From: JBBRNH01 sp038247465
GTDB lineage: Bacteria > Bacteroidota > Bacteroidia > Cytophagales > Spirosomataceae
NCBI GenBank assembly: GCA_038247465.1
Contig: JBBRUV010000131.1
Location: forward strand, 1 to 11,948
DNA length: 11,948 nt
Direction of reading: 5' to 3'
How positions within the stretch are numbered: position 1 is the stretch's first letter; each line of letters begins with the position of its first letter. The notes beneath the pieces were generated by a model that saw only the letters and a list, made by a program, of their open reading frames with translations, had not been told where the DNA came from and searched no databases. The translations under genes were made by a program, and so were the position numbers. Shown in pieces: positions 1 through 5,550 of this stretch.

Positions 1-114
1 ATCAATTTATGGAGTGGCCTTATCGCCTACAGTTTTATGGATGCTTTTCCAACGATGCCTGTATTCGTACCCAAGCTGGGCAAGAGCGACGTGTGCCAAA
101 TTGTAATTATCTAA
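1..114 (+). CDS. Open reading tail at left edge, possible C-terminus of a c-type cytochrome
   Basis: The frame is open from the window edge for 37 residues and stops at TAA 112-114. Residues 18-37 (TMPVFVPKLGKSDVCQIVII) loosely resemble the end of a class I cytochrome c, where a Met-Pro haem-ligand segment precedes a final helix. No CxxCH is visible because the upstream part is missing. A different frame continues with YLRDIP just after the stop, which would extend the similarity if a one-base change had occurred near 105-112. This is weak pattern matching on a short fragment; it may be non-coding. Confidence 0.22.
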   Translation: MNLWSGLIAYSFMDAFPTMPVFVPKLGKSDVCQIVII

Positions 115-307
115 GAGACATCCCCAAAACTCGCATTAATAGAGAGTTTCATAGAATTGACCGTTGTTGTCGGGTGCAAAGGTGCGACCTGACTGCTGCT
201 CAATCCGTCCCGGTCACGAGACTTAACGAAACCATAATATGAACATTCGGCAAAGCTACCCGGTTTAATCTGCTGACCGATTTCCTGTATGGTCAACCCA
301 AATCAGC

Positions 308-1225
308 ATGGCAATGACCATTCTTATCACAGGCGGCACCGGTACTATTGGCCGCCGACTGATTCAGTTTCTGCAAGCCCGCAACTATAACGTGGCTTTG
401 CTCAGTCGTTCGGCAACGACCGATATACCCAATGTCCGGGTGTTTCAGTGGGACATCAAACGCGGTAATCTCGACCCGCAGGCTCTCGCCACCGCCGATG
501 CCATAATTCACCTTGCCGGGGCGGGCATTGCCGACGAACGCTGGAGTGACAGTCGCAAAAAGGAGATTCTGGAAAGCCGCACCAAATCAACTGAATTGCT
601 CGCCAACGCGCTCAGAACGGGTAAACACAGCGTAAAAGTGTTCGTATCATCGTCGGCAATCGGGTTTTATGGCGGAGACGCCGGCGAGCAATCACTGACC
701 GAAACCAGCCCCGCCGGGAGCGATTTTCTGGCGCAGGTGACGCGGGCCTGGGAAAAATCGGTTGAGCCAATTACGGCTCTCGGCATCCGAACGGTACGCA
801 TCCGAACCGGCGTGGTACTGACAATGGCGGGCGGGGCCTTGCCGAAACTGGCGCAACCCGTGCGGCTGGGCGCGGGCGCACCCATCGGCACGGGGCAGCA
901 ATATATTTCCTGGATTCACCTCGATGATTTATGCCGAATGTACGTCGAAGCCATTGAGAAGGAGACTTGGCAGGGTGTTTACAACGGCGTGGCTCCCGGA
1001 CCGGCTACCAACGCTGACTTGACAAAGCAAATCGCCCACACGCTGAGTCGCCCGATGCTGTTACCCAACATTCCAGCGTTTGTGATCAAGCTGATGTTCG
1101 GTGAATTGGCCGTAACGGTGCTGGGCGGCAACTACGTGCTGAATAAGCGCATCCGTGAAGAAACCGATTTTCGATACCAGTTTGGTGATTTGGCTGTGGC
1201 GTTGGCTGATTTGTTAAAGGAGTAA
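308..1225 (+). CDS. TIGR01777-family NAD(P)-binding epimerase-like protein (YfcH-like)
   Basis: This 305-residue protein is a member of the extended short-chain dehydrogenase family that includes E. coli YfcH. The true substrate is not known for most members. A Rossmann signature GGTGTIG lies at residues 9-15 directly after a first beta strand (TILIT). The characteristic HLAGAGIADERW follows at about 68-79, SSSAIGFYG at 114-122 supplies the Ser and Tyr of the active-site region, and SWIHLDD lies at about 201-207. The last ~45 residues match the DUF1731 tail usual in this family (NIPAFVIKLMFGE...). Length is normal. The start could be Met1 or Met3 (314); neither has a ribosome binding site. 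It stands alone, facing a hairpin that overlaps its stop codon. Family assignment is firm; the biochemical role is not. Confidence 0.9.
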   Translation: MAMTILITGGTGTIGRRLIQFLQARNYNVALLSRSATTDIPNVRVFQWDIKRGNLDPQALATADAIIHLAGAGIADERWSDSRKKEILESRTKSTELLANALRTGKHSVKVFVSSSAIGFYGGDAGEQSLTETSPAGSDFLAQVTRAWEKSVEPITALGIRTVRIRTGVVLTMAGGALPKLAQPVRLGAGAPIGTGQQYISWIHLDDLCRMYVEAIEKETWQGVYNGVAPGPATNADLTKQIAHTLSRPMLLPNIPAFVIKLMFGELAVTVLGGNYVLNKRIREETDFRYQFGDLAVALADLLKE

Positions 1226-1239
1226 TCACTCCTTTAACA
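1212..1239. terminator. 12-bp perfect hairpin over the stop codon
   Basis: Arms 1212-1223 (TGTTAAAGGAGT) and 1228-1239 are perfect reverse complements around a 4-nt loop AATC. The TAA of the TIGR01777-family gene (1223-1225) lies across the arm and loop. A minus-strand reading ends TGA at 1228-1226 in the same element, so both strands encode LKE-stop. No T tract follows on either side, so this is not a classical intrinsic terminator, but a stem at the meeting point of convergent readings suggests 3'-end formation or transcript protection. Confidence 0.6.
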
Positions 1240-1288
1240 CCTGCCGACTCATACTTCCCGAATCGGTTTTGACCGTCACCGTATAATA
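1226..1288 (-). pseudogene. Remnant of a T9SS C-terminal sorting domain
   Basis: Twenty codons on the minus strand read YYTVTVKTDSG...RQVLKE and end at TGA 1228-1226. A beta strand of alternating hydrophobics, a DSG turn, a second strand and a final short basic/acidic tail are typical of the last ~20 residues of type IX secretion (Por) sorting domains, which commonly end like GxYxVxVxTxxGxxxxRxLVx. Nothing upstream encodes the rest of such a protein: the broken antitoxin-like gene abuts directly at 1289. If the resemblance is real, a secreted protein gene was deleted and only its 3' end remains, held next to the hairpin. The call rests on a short string and is tentative. Confidence 0.35.
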
Positions 1289-1542
1289 TCAGGACTCCGA
1301 TTCAAGTTCTGCTATCAATTCACTGGCCGGCCGGGTTGTTAATTTTCCCTGTTGTAGCAATTGATAATCCGTTGCCAACTGTGCTAAAAGCTCCTCTTTT
1401 GTAGGGATCAATTCGCTCTCGTCTTCGGCTTGTAATAGGTCAATAAGTCGCTATTGCTCGTCTTGAGGGAGTTGACGGTCCGTGCGCTCACTAATTGCCC
1501 GAAAGTGATGGGAAGATTGACTGTTGATTCCACGAATAGCAT
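1289..1542 (-). pseudogene. Broken antitoxin-like small protein gene
   Basis: From ATG 1542-1540 the frame reads MLFVESTVNLPITFGQLVSA. After a one-base shift near 1475-1490 another frame carries on with RQLPQDEQ, a TAG at 1453-1451, then RLIDLLQAEDESELIPTKEE and onwards to TGA 1291-1289. Restoring one base gives exactly 85 codons. The reconstructed ~84-residue protein has a short beta N-terminus, a helix rich in Gln, Leu and Glu, then a region ending QGKLTTRPASELIAEL. This layout resembles the small antitoxin-like proteins of Bacteroidota and Cyanobacteria. The TAG sits where CAG would give DEQQRL. Two independent lesions argue for decay rather than one sequencing error. No toxin gene is adjacent. 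The family is assigned by general resemblance only. Confidence 0.55.
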
Positions 1543-1563
1543 AAGTTATGTTGTAGCACGAAT

Positions 1564-3048
1564 TTACACCATTTTCTCCAACGCCCTTAGCCAGCGTTCA
1601 TACCCATCTCTATACGCAGCAACGGCCCGCATGTCTGGCTCAATGGTGCGCGTCACGTGCAGCCTGGTGAAGGCTTCGGCACGGGTGGCGTAGTGGCCCA
1701 GCCCTAACCCCGCCCCGCGAGCCGCACCCTGTGCGCCGTCGGTGTTGTAGAGTTCAATCGTAGCCCCGGTTAGGTTCGCCAGCGTGTCGCGGAAAAGCGG
1801 ACTGAGAAACATATTGGCCTCGCCCGCCCGGATCGTTTTCAGCCCCACACCGACCTGCTCCATCACTTGAATACCGTAGTATAGCGCAAACACGATGCCT
1901 TCCTGCGCGGCCCTCAGCAGGTGCGGCAATCCGTGCCGGGTCAGTTGCAAACCCTGAAACACGGCCCCCAAATCACGGTTTTCCAGGACGCGCTCGGCCC
2001 CGTTGCCAAACGGCAGACACAGCAACCCATCGGCCCCGACGGGTGCGCGTTCGGCCATCACGTTCATATCGCCGTAACTCATTGCGCCCTGCAACAAGCT
2101 GTTTTTCAGCCAGCTATTCAAGATTCCGGTGCCGTTTACGCACAGCAAAACGCCGTAGCGTGGGGCTTCGGGTGTGCTGTTCACGTGTAGAAACGTGTTC
2201 ACCCGCGACTGCGCGTCGTACCGTGCCTGATCGCTCACGCCATACACCACGCCCGATGTGCCAGCGGTGGCCGCAATCTCGCCCGGCTCCAGCACATTCA
2301 GCGATAGCGCGTTGTTGGGTTGGTCGCCAGCGCGGTAGGTAATGGGCGTTCCGGCGGCAAGGCCAAGTTCGGCGGCTGCGGTGATGGTCAGGTGGCCCTG
2401 CCCGGCAAACGTTGGCCGGAGGTCGGGCAATAGCGCGGAGTCAAAGTCGAAATAATCAAGCAGAAACTGCGCGGGCTGACTGGTCTGAAAATCCCAGAGC
2501 GCAGCTTCTGACAGTCCCGACGCGGTAGTCGTAATCTCATCCGTCATGCGGGCCGCGAGGTAGTCGCCGGGAAGCATGATTTTATGAATCCGGTCATAAA
2601 TGGCGGGTTCGTTCGCTTTTACCCACGCGAGTTTGGCGGCTGTGAGGTTGCCCGGCGAGTTGAGCAGGTGATCCAGCACGTGCTGATGGCCGAGGTCGTC
2701 AAATGCCTGATTACCAAACGGAACGGCGCGGCTGTCGCACCAGATAATGGCCGGGCGCAACACATTCAGGTTGCGATCAACCACCACCAAGCCGTGCATC
2801 TGATACGAAATACCAATGGCTTTTACGTCGGTGGGCTCCACGTTAGCTTGCTGCATCACGGCGCGGCTGGCCCGGCAGGCATTTTGCCACCACAAATCGG
2901 GGTGCTGTTCGGCAAAGCCCGGCTGCGGAGATTCGATAATCATTTCAGTTTCGGGAAAAAACGCCGAAGCGACCGCCCGGCCTGTGTCAGCATCAAGCAA
3001 ACAGGCTTTTACTGACGAACTGCCGAGGTCGAATCCAAGAAAATACAT
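1564..3048 (-). CDS. xylB: Xylulokinase (FGGY carbohydrate kinase)
   Basis: Phosphorylates D-xylulose with ATP to xylulose 5-phosphate, feeding the pentose phosphate pathway in the cytoplasm. With the start at ATG 3048-3046 the protein has 494 residues, the usual FGGY kinase length. It opens MYFLGFDLGSSSVKA, the first phosphate loop with Asp7. The sugar-binding QMHG motif lies at 83-86, WCDSRA at 103-108, the catalytic-base Asp242 in RAGDQPNNA, and the second phosphate motif GTSGV at 263-267. The adenosine region RAGEANMFLSPLF (408-419) is the form seen in Bacteroidota xylulokinases. The frame is open for another 33 codons upstream, but that part is unlike the family and overlaps the divergent promoter region. 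No xylose isomerase or transporter gene is in view, so other FGGY substrates cannot be excluded. No promoter was recognised on this strand. Confidence 0.88.
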   Translation of the reverse strand: MYFLGFDLGSSSVKACLLDADTGRAVASAFFPETEMIIESPQPGFAEQHPDLWWQNACRASRAVMQQANVEPTDVKAIGISYQMHGLVVVDRNLNVLRPAIIWCDSRAVPFGNQAFDDLGHQHVLDHLLNSPGNLTAAKLAWVKANEPAIYDRIHKIMLPGDYLAARMTDEITTTASGLSEAALWDFQTSQPAQFLLDYFDFDSALLPDLRPTFAGQGHLTITAAAELGLAAGTPITYRAGDQPNNALSLNVLEPGEIAATAGTSGVVYGVSDQARYDAQSRVNTFLHVNSTPEAPRYGVLLCVNGTGILNSWLKNSLLQGAMSYGDMNVMAERAPVGADGLLCLPFGNGAERVLENRDLGAVFQGLQLTRHGLPHLLRAAQEGIVFALYYGIQVMEQVGVGLKTIRAGEANMFLSPLFRDTLANLTGATIELYNTDGAQGAARGAGLGLGHYATRAEAFTRLHVTRTIEPDMRAVAAYRDGYERWLRALEKMV

Positions 3049-3096
3049 AGTGAGTGGGTTGATTTTGTGATTTATCAGCAGTTCCGATGATGTTCC

Positions 3097-3104
3097 TACT
3101 TTTG
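3097..3104 (+). promoter_or_regulatory. Bacteroidota -7 box TACTTTTG upstream of the DUF4293 gene
   Basis: TACTTTTG matches the Bacteroidota -7 consensus TAnnTTTG in all six fixed positions. It sits 73 nt before ATG 3177, so a transcript would start near 3110 with a leader of about 65 nt. No convincing -33 TTG was found at the usual spacing. A small hairpin (arms 3151-3156 and 3162-3167, GCGGAG/CTCCGC) lies in this leader, 9 nt before the start codon. Confidence 0.55.
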
Positions 3105-3176
3105 CAGTGCTAAAAGGCAGCGGTGAATGCTGCTTTACTATTGACAACCGGCGGAGCGCAACTCCGCATTACTGAC

Positions 3177-3650
3177 ATGATTCAACGCATTCAAACCATT
3201 TTTTTATTTCTGATTGCTACAGCTATGGGCGTGGCAATCGCCCTGCCAATTTGGGAAAAATCCGGGCCACGTCCGCCCGAAATGGCCCACTTATCGGCTT
3301 TTGAATACAGCCAACAGACCGGCGTCACCACCTTTGTTACGCCGGTCTGGTATCTCGGCGGGCTGATGGTGGTCATAGCCATTGTAGCCCTGTACACCCT
3401 GTTTCAGTACCGTAATCGGCTGTTACAAACCATTTTGTGCGCCGTAAACGCCATTTTGCTCACGGCGGTAATGGGTCTTGTCCTGTATCTGACTGTTTAT
3501 AAAAGCAAAGAATATGGCAACGCCACTGATCAGGGCCAGTTTTTGTTCGGTTTCTACGGCCTGATTGCTTCGCTGGTATTCAATGCGCTGGCAAACCGCT
3601 TCATTCGGAAAGATGAAAAGTTGGTGAAAGATTCAGATCGGTTCCGGTAG
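3177..3650 (+). CDS. DUF4293 four-helix membrane protein
   Basis: A 157-residue integral membrane protein of unknown function from a family found in Bacteroidota. It begins MIQRIQTIFLFL, the typical family start, and has four hydrophobic helices at about 7-25, 58-77, 84-107 and 122-141. A 32-residue loop between helices 1 and 2 (EKSGPRPPEMAH...) is probably extracytoplasmic. The tail IRKDEKLVKDSDRFR is basic and conserved in style in the family (from memory, often ending DRLR). An in-frame GTG at 3123 would add 18 residues, but that segment lies in the leader and lacks family features. The last codons and TAG lie inside the left arm of a 28-bp inverted repeat. The gene diverges from the xylulokinase gene and has its own predicted promoter. 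Confidence 0.85.
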   Translation: MIQRIQTIFLFLIATAMGVAIALPIWEKSGPRPPEMAHLSAFEYSQQTGVTTFVTPVWYLGGLMVVIAIVALYTLFQYRNRLLQTILCAVNAILLTAVMGLVLYLTVYKSKEYGNATDQGQFLFGFYGLIASLVFNALANRFIRKDEKLVKDSDRFR

Positions 3651-3714
3651 CAGATTGTCAGTGCGTTGGCCGGTTCAAATCGGGGGCAACGCACTGACAG
3701 TCTGCTACCGGAAC
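3641..3714. repeat. 28-bp inverted repeat joining two convergent gene ends
   Basis: Arms 3641-3668 and 3687-3714 are reverse complements except for one position (T3655 opposite G3700, a U.G pair in the plus transcript), around an 18-nt loop 3669-3686. Both stop codons lie inside: TAG 3648-3650 of the DUF4293 gene and TAG 3707-3705 of the PAP2 gene, so both proteins end in Phe-Arg. No T run follows directly. It probably acts as a bidirectional 3' end or stabilising stem. It could also be an inverted copy of the DUF4293 gene end or a small mobile palindrome. Confidence 0.85.
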
Positions 3715-4361
3715 AGCCCCCGATTATGCCATTTTTTTGGATTCTTTTCCCACAACCGACTCATTATCAACACCGTAGTTGCTGATACAGCTACGCCAAG
3801 CAGCGAGCCAACCCAGACATCGGCCACGAAGTGCTGGAATAAATATACCCGTGAGTAGGCCGTAACCACCGCCAGTGTCGCCAGAAACCAGCCCCGATTC
3901 TTGCGTTCGTCCAGCAGGGCCAGTAGCGAGAATACGGCAAAGGCCGTCATCGAATGGCCCGACGGAAAGCTGTTGTAACTGTGAACGTTAAGCCCTTCGA
4001 TGAGGTGATACTGCCAGGATGAGTGTTCAAAATATTTGAGCGGGCGCAGTGCCGTTGGAAAAACAACCTGCTTCAAAAAGATCGTCAGCAGACCCGTCAC
4101 CACGAAACTAACCACGCCCATAAGCGCGAACCGATACGACCGAATCAGAAGCACTACGGCCAAAATCACCATAAACGCGCCATCGCCGAGGTAGGTAACA
4201 TTCGTAAAAAACAGGTCTGCTTCGGCATTATTGCGGGAATTCACCCAACGCATCAATTCTTCGGGCGAGCAAATAAGCTGTAAAATCCCTGCCGGAATCA
4301 GCACGGCGAGGTAGGTAATGAAGAAGACCCGGTTTGTGTAAAGGATGTGTTTAAGCGTCAT
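3705..4361 (-). CDS. PAP2-family membrane phosphatase
   Basis: An integral membrane acid phosphatase of the type 2 phosphatidic acid phosphatase superfamily, acting on lipid phosphates or pyrophosphates (phosphatidate, undecaprenyl pyrophosphate or similar) at the cytoplasmic membrane. From ATG 4361-4359 it has 218 residues and about six hydrophobic helices. All three active-site motifs are present: K97...R106-P107, PSGH at 133-136, and S170-R171...H177...D181 (SRVYLFQHFVAD). The first motif has eight residues between Lys and Arg-Pro instead of the common six. Ten further in-frame codons to ATG 4391 lie in repeat-like sequence and are probably untranslated. The stop is inside the inverted repeat shared with the convergent DUF4293 gene. 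The substrate cannot be told from sequence. Confidence 0.85.
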   Translation of the reverse strand: MTLKHILYTNRVFFITYLAVLIPAGILQLICSPEELMRWVNSRNNAEADLFFTNVTYLGDGAFMVILAVVLLIRSYRFALMGVVSFVVTGLLTIFLKQVVFPTALRPLKYFEHSSWQYHLIEGLNVHSYNSFPSGHSMTAFAVFSLLALLDERKNRGWFLATLAVVTAYSRVYLFQHFVADVWVGSLLGVAVSATTVLIMSRLWEKNPKKWHNRGLFR

Positions 4362-4369
4362 GCACCAAT

Positions 4370-4440
4370 GTTTTATCCGCAAAGATTGCACAGATTATTG
4401 TGTGTTTGTGGCTGTTCTCTGTGTCCTGTGTGTTAAACCC
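4370..4440. repeat. Degenerate heptad-like tract between divergent genes
   Basis: The right half reads in 7-nt steps (TGTGTGT, TTGTGGC, TGTTCTC, TGTGTCC, TGTGTGT), and the left half contains GCAAAGATT then GCACAGATT, a 9-nt step. The outer ends TTTA and TAAA are complementary, and the halves pair loosely. It resembles decayed forms of the CTTTGCG/GCAAAG-type intergenic repeats seen in many Bacteroidota genomes. It lies upstream of the PAP2 gene, where it may form part of the leader. Periodicity is imperfect, so the call is tentative. Confidence 0.4.
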
Positions 4441-4512
4441 TACACCCTCAGCGGGGCTGCCGGTGCGGCTAAAACTTTTCATGGTTCTCTTTTCTTATTC
4501 ACGACGATTTCG

Positions 4513-4520
4513 TACTTTTG
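4513..4520 (+). promoter_or_regulatory. Bacteroidota -7 box TACTTTTG heading the DUF177-accC cluster
   Basis: TACTTTTG again matches TAnnTTTG exactly and is identical to the box at 3097. It lies 27 nt before the GTG start at 4548, giving a short leader of roughly 20 nt. No -33 TTG is visible at the right distance. As the only good box upstream of the seven-gene cluster, it is the likely main promoter. Confidence 0.55.
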
Positions 4521-4547
4521 CGCTCTTATTTTTTTGACTGGTAGGCT

Positions 4548-5114
4548 GTGAAACTCCGATATTACGACATCGCCATTCAGGGGCTTGATAATAAACGGTA
4601 TAGCTACGATTTCGTCTCTGATGACTCGTTTTTTGCCGGTATGGAGCAAGAATTGATTCGGCATGGCTCGGTGGAAACGCACTTGACGCTCGAAAAATCG
4701 GAAACGATGATTCGGCTCGACTTTGTTATCACCGGCACTGTTGAGCAGGTTTGTGACCGTAGTCTCGACGAGTATGACGAAGTGGTTGATACAGAACGGA
4801 CAATGCTCCTGAAATTTGCCGATCACAACGAAGAACTGACCGACGAGATCGAACTTATCGAACGGAATACGAGCATTGTGAACGTGGCGCGGTATATTTT
4901 TGAGTTCATCGCGCTGGACTTGCCCATGAAACGGCTTCATCCCCGTTTCCGCGACGACGAAGACGACGACGACGAGAGCGCAGCGGGCCGGTTAATTTAC
5001 CAGTCAGATGCAGCACCGGAATCTGCCGACGACGAAAACGAAGAAACGAACACAACCAAACCCGATACGTCTGACCCTCGCTGGGCGATGCTTCGGAAAT
5101 TAAGCGATAATTAA
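4548..5114 (+). CDS. DUF177 / YceD-like protein linked to 23S rRNA and L32
   Basis: A 188-residue member of the DUF177 family, whose E. coli member YceD is linked to 23S rRNA accumulation and is encoded immediately before rpmF, as here. The body (1-130) is beta-rich with the family's TGTVEQVCDRSLDEY region at 62-76, including Cys69, and ALDLPMKRLHP at about 122-132. A strongly acidic stretch follows at 136-143 (DDEDDDDE), then a low-complexity acidic linker, and the C-terminal DPRWAMLRKL at 176-185 that is usual in the family. The start is GTG; no ATG fits better, because the protein's opening KLRYYDIAIQGL is already family-like. It is separated from rpmF by a 75-nt gap with a long hairpin. 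An RNA-binding or ribosome-assembly role is inferred from the family and the neighbour. Confidence 0.85.
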   Translation: MKLRYYDIAIQGLDNKRYSYDFVSDDSFFAGMEQELIRHGSVETHLTLEKSETMIRLDFVITGTVEQVCDRSLDEYDEVVDTERTMLLKFADHNEELTDEIELIERNTSIVNVARYIFEFIALDLPMKRLHPRFRDDEDDDDESAAGRLIYQSDAAPESADDENEETNTTKPDTSDPRWAMLRKLSDN

Positions 5115-5115
5115 A

Positions 5116-5179
5116 AGCCCTCAACCCCCGAAGGGGGCTTAAACAATAAAGATAAGGCTCTCCTTCGGGGTTGGGGGCT
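5116..5179 (+). repeat. G/C-rich inverted repeat between DUF177 gene and rpmF
   Basis: Left arm 5116-5134 and right arm 5162-5179 pair over 18 positions with one U.G pair (5121/5174) and one bulged C (5129); the loop is 5135-5161. The left arm also holds its own small hairpin CCCCC-GAA-GGGGG (5125-5137). The sequence type (CCTCAACCCCCGAAGGGGG) recalls dispersed CCCCTAAAGGGG-like intergenic repeats of Bacteroidota. The right arm ends 10 nt before the rpmF start. It could tune read-through or mRNA processing between the two genes. Confidence 0.75.
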
Positions 5180-5189
5180 GACACAAAAA

Positions 5190-5384
5190 ATGGCACATCC
5201 TAAAAGACGGCATTCAAGCACCCGGCGCGACAAGCGCAGAACGCACTACAAGGCAACAGCCGCAACCCTTTCTACCGATGCCTCGACGGGCGAAGTACAC
5301 GAGCGGCACCACGCCCACGTTTTTGAGGGAAACCTCTTCTACAAAGGCCGCATGATTGTTGAGAATTACGCCACAGCCGCGTAG
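5190..5384 (+). CDS. rpmF: 50S ribosomal protein L32, cysteine-free form
   Basis: A 64-residue basic protein of the large ribosomal subunit. The N-terminus MAHPKRRHSSTRRDKRRTHY is the hallmark of L32, and the second half has the family's HxxxxGxLFYKGR(M/V) strand (about 43-55). Length is normal. There are no cysteines, so it lacks the CxxC zinc-binding pairs of many L32 proteins; residues STGEVHERHH stand where a Cys pair would be. The gene sits between the DUF177 gene and plsX, as in E. coli and many other bacteria. A long hairpin followed by nine T residues comes straight after the stop, suggesting that part of the transcription ends here. Confidence 0.95.
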   Translation: MAHPKRRHSSTRRDKRRTHYKATAATLSTDASTGEVHERHHAHVFEGNLFYKGRMIVENYATAA

Positions 5385-5392
5385 TTTCAGTC

Positions 5393-5477
5393 AAGTATTT
5401 TGTACCAGTCAATTTGCATTACGATTCTGCCCAAAGCCGACGTAACGCTGGCGACTGATACGAAATACTTTTTTTTT
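5393..5477 (+). terminator. Long hairpin with T9 tract between rpmF and plsX
   Basis: Arms 5393-5410 and 5453-5470 pair at 17 of 18 positions, counting one U.G pair (5401/5462); the exception is C5405/A5458. The 42-nt interior contains a smaller imperfect stem (GCATTACG, 5417-5424, with CGTAACGC, 5441-5448). Nine T residues (5469-5477) follow at once. This is the form of an intrinsic terminator, though the interior loop is larger than usual. It would let rpmF be expressed above the lipid genes, either as a partial terminator or as an attenuator. Confidence 0.65.
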
Positions 5478-5550
5478 GGGGGTGTCCTGCTAATTTTACA
5501 CGGATTTTTGAACCCTCGCCGATGGCCTTCGGCACAGCACTAACCCGGAT

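Noticed and set aside
9..242. 77-residue plus-strand reading at the left edge
   Set aside because: Its composition is unlike a protein (many Cys and Arg, no hydrophobic pattern) and it is unlike anything I recognise. Only the other frame at 1-114 has a weak family resemblance.
111..296. 61-residue minus-strand reading near the left edge, downstream of a CACCTTTG box
   Set aside because: The box matches TAnnTTTG in only part and lies inside the reading itself. The reading (APLHPTTTVNSMKLSIN) resembles no family I can name; insertion-sequence debris is possible but unsupported.
3049..3147. Upstream extension of xylulokinase by 33 codons
   Set aside because: The FGGY family starts at MYFLGFDLGSS. 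The extension covers the divergent promoter and has no family similarity.
3123..3176. Upstream GTG extension of the DUF4293 protein
   Set aside because: The segment is leader sequence with a small hairpin, and the family normally starts MIQRIQ.
3641..3714. Terminal inverted repeat of an insertion sequence
   Set aside because: Only 18 nt separates the arms, with no transposase and no target duplication, so it is at most a small palindromic element.
5510..5550. Dedicated plsX promoter
   Set aside because: GATTTTTG (5503-5510) and TAATTTTA (5491-5498) each miss one fixed position of TAnnTTTG and lack a TTG at correct spacing. The GCCGA/TCGGC stem at about 5518-5533 is too short to interpret.
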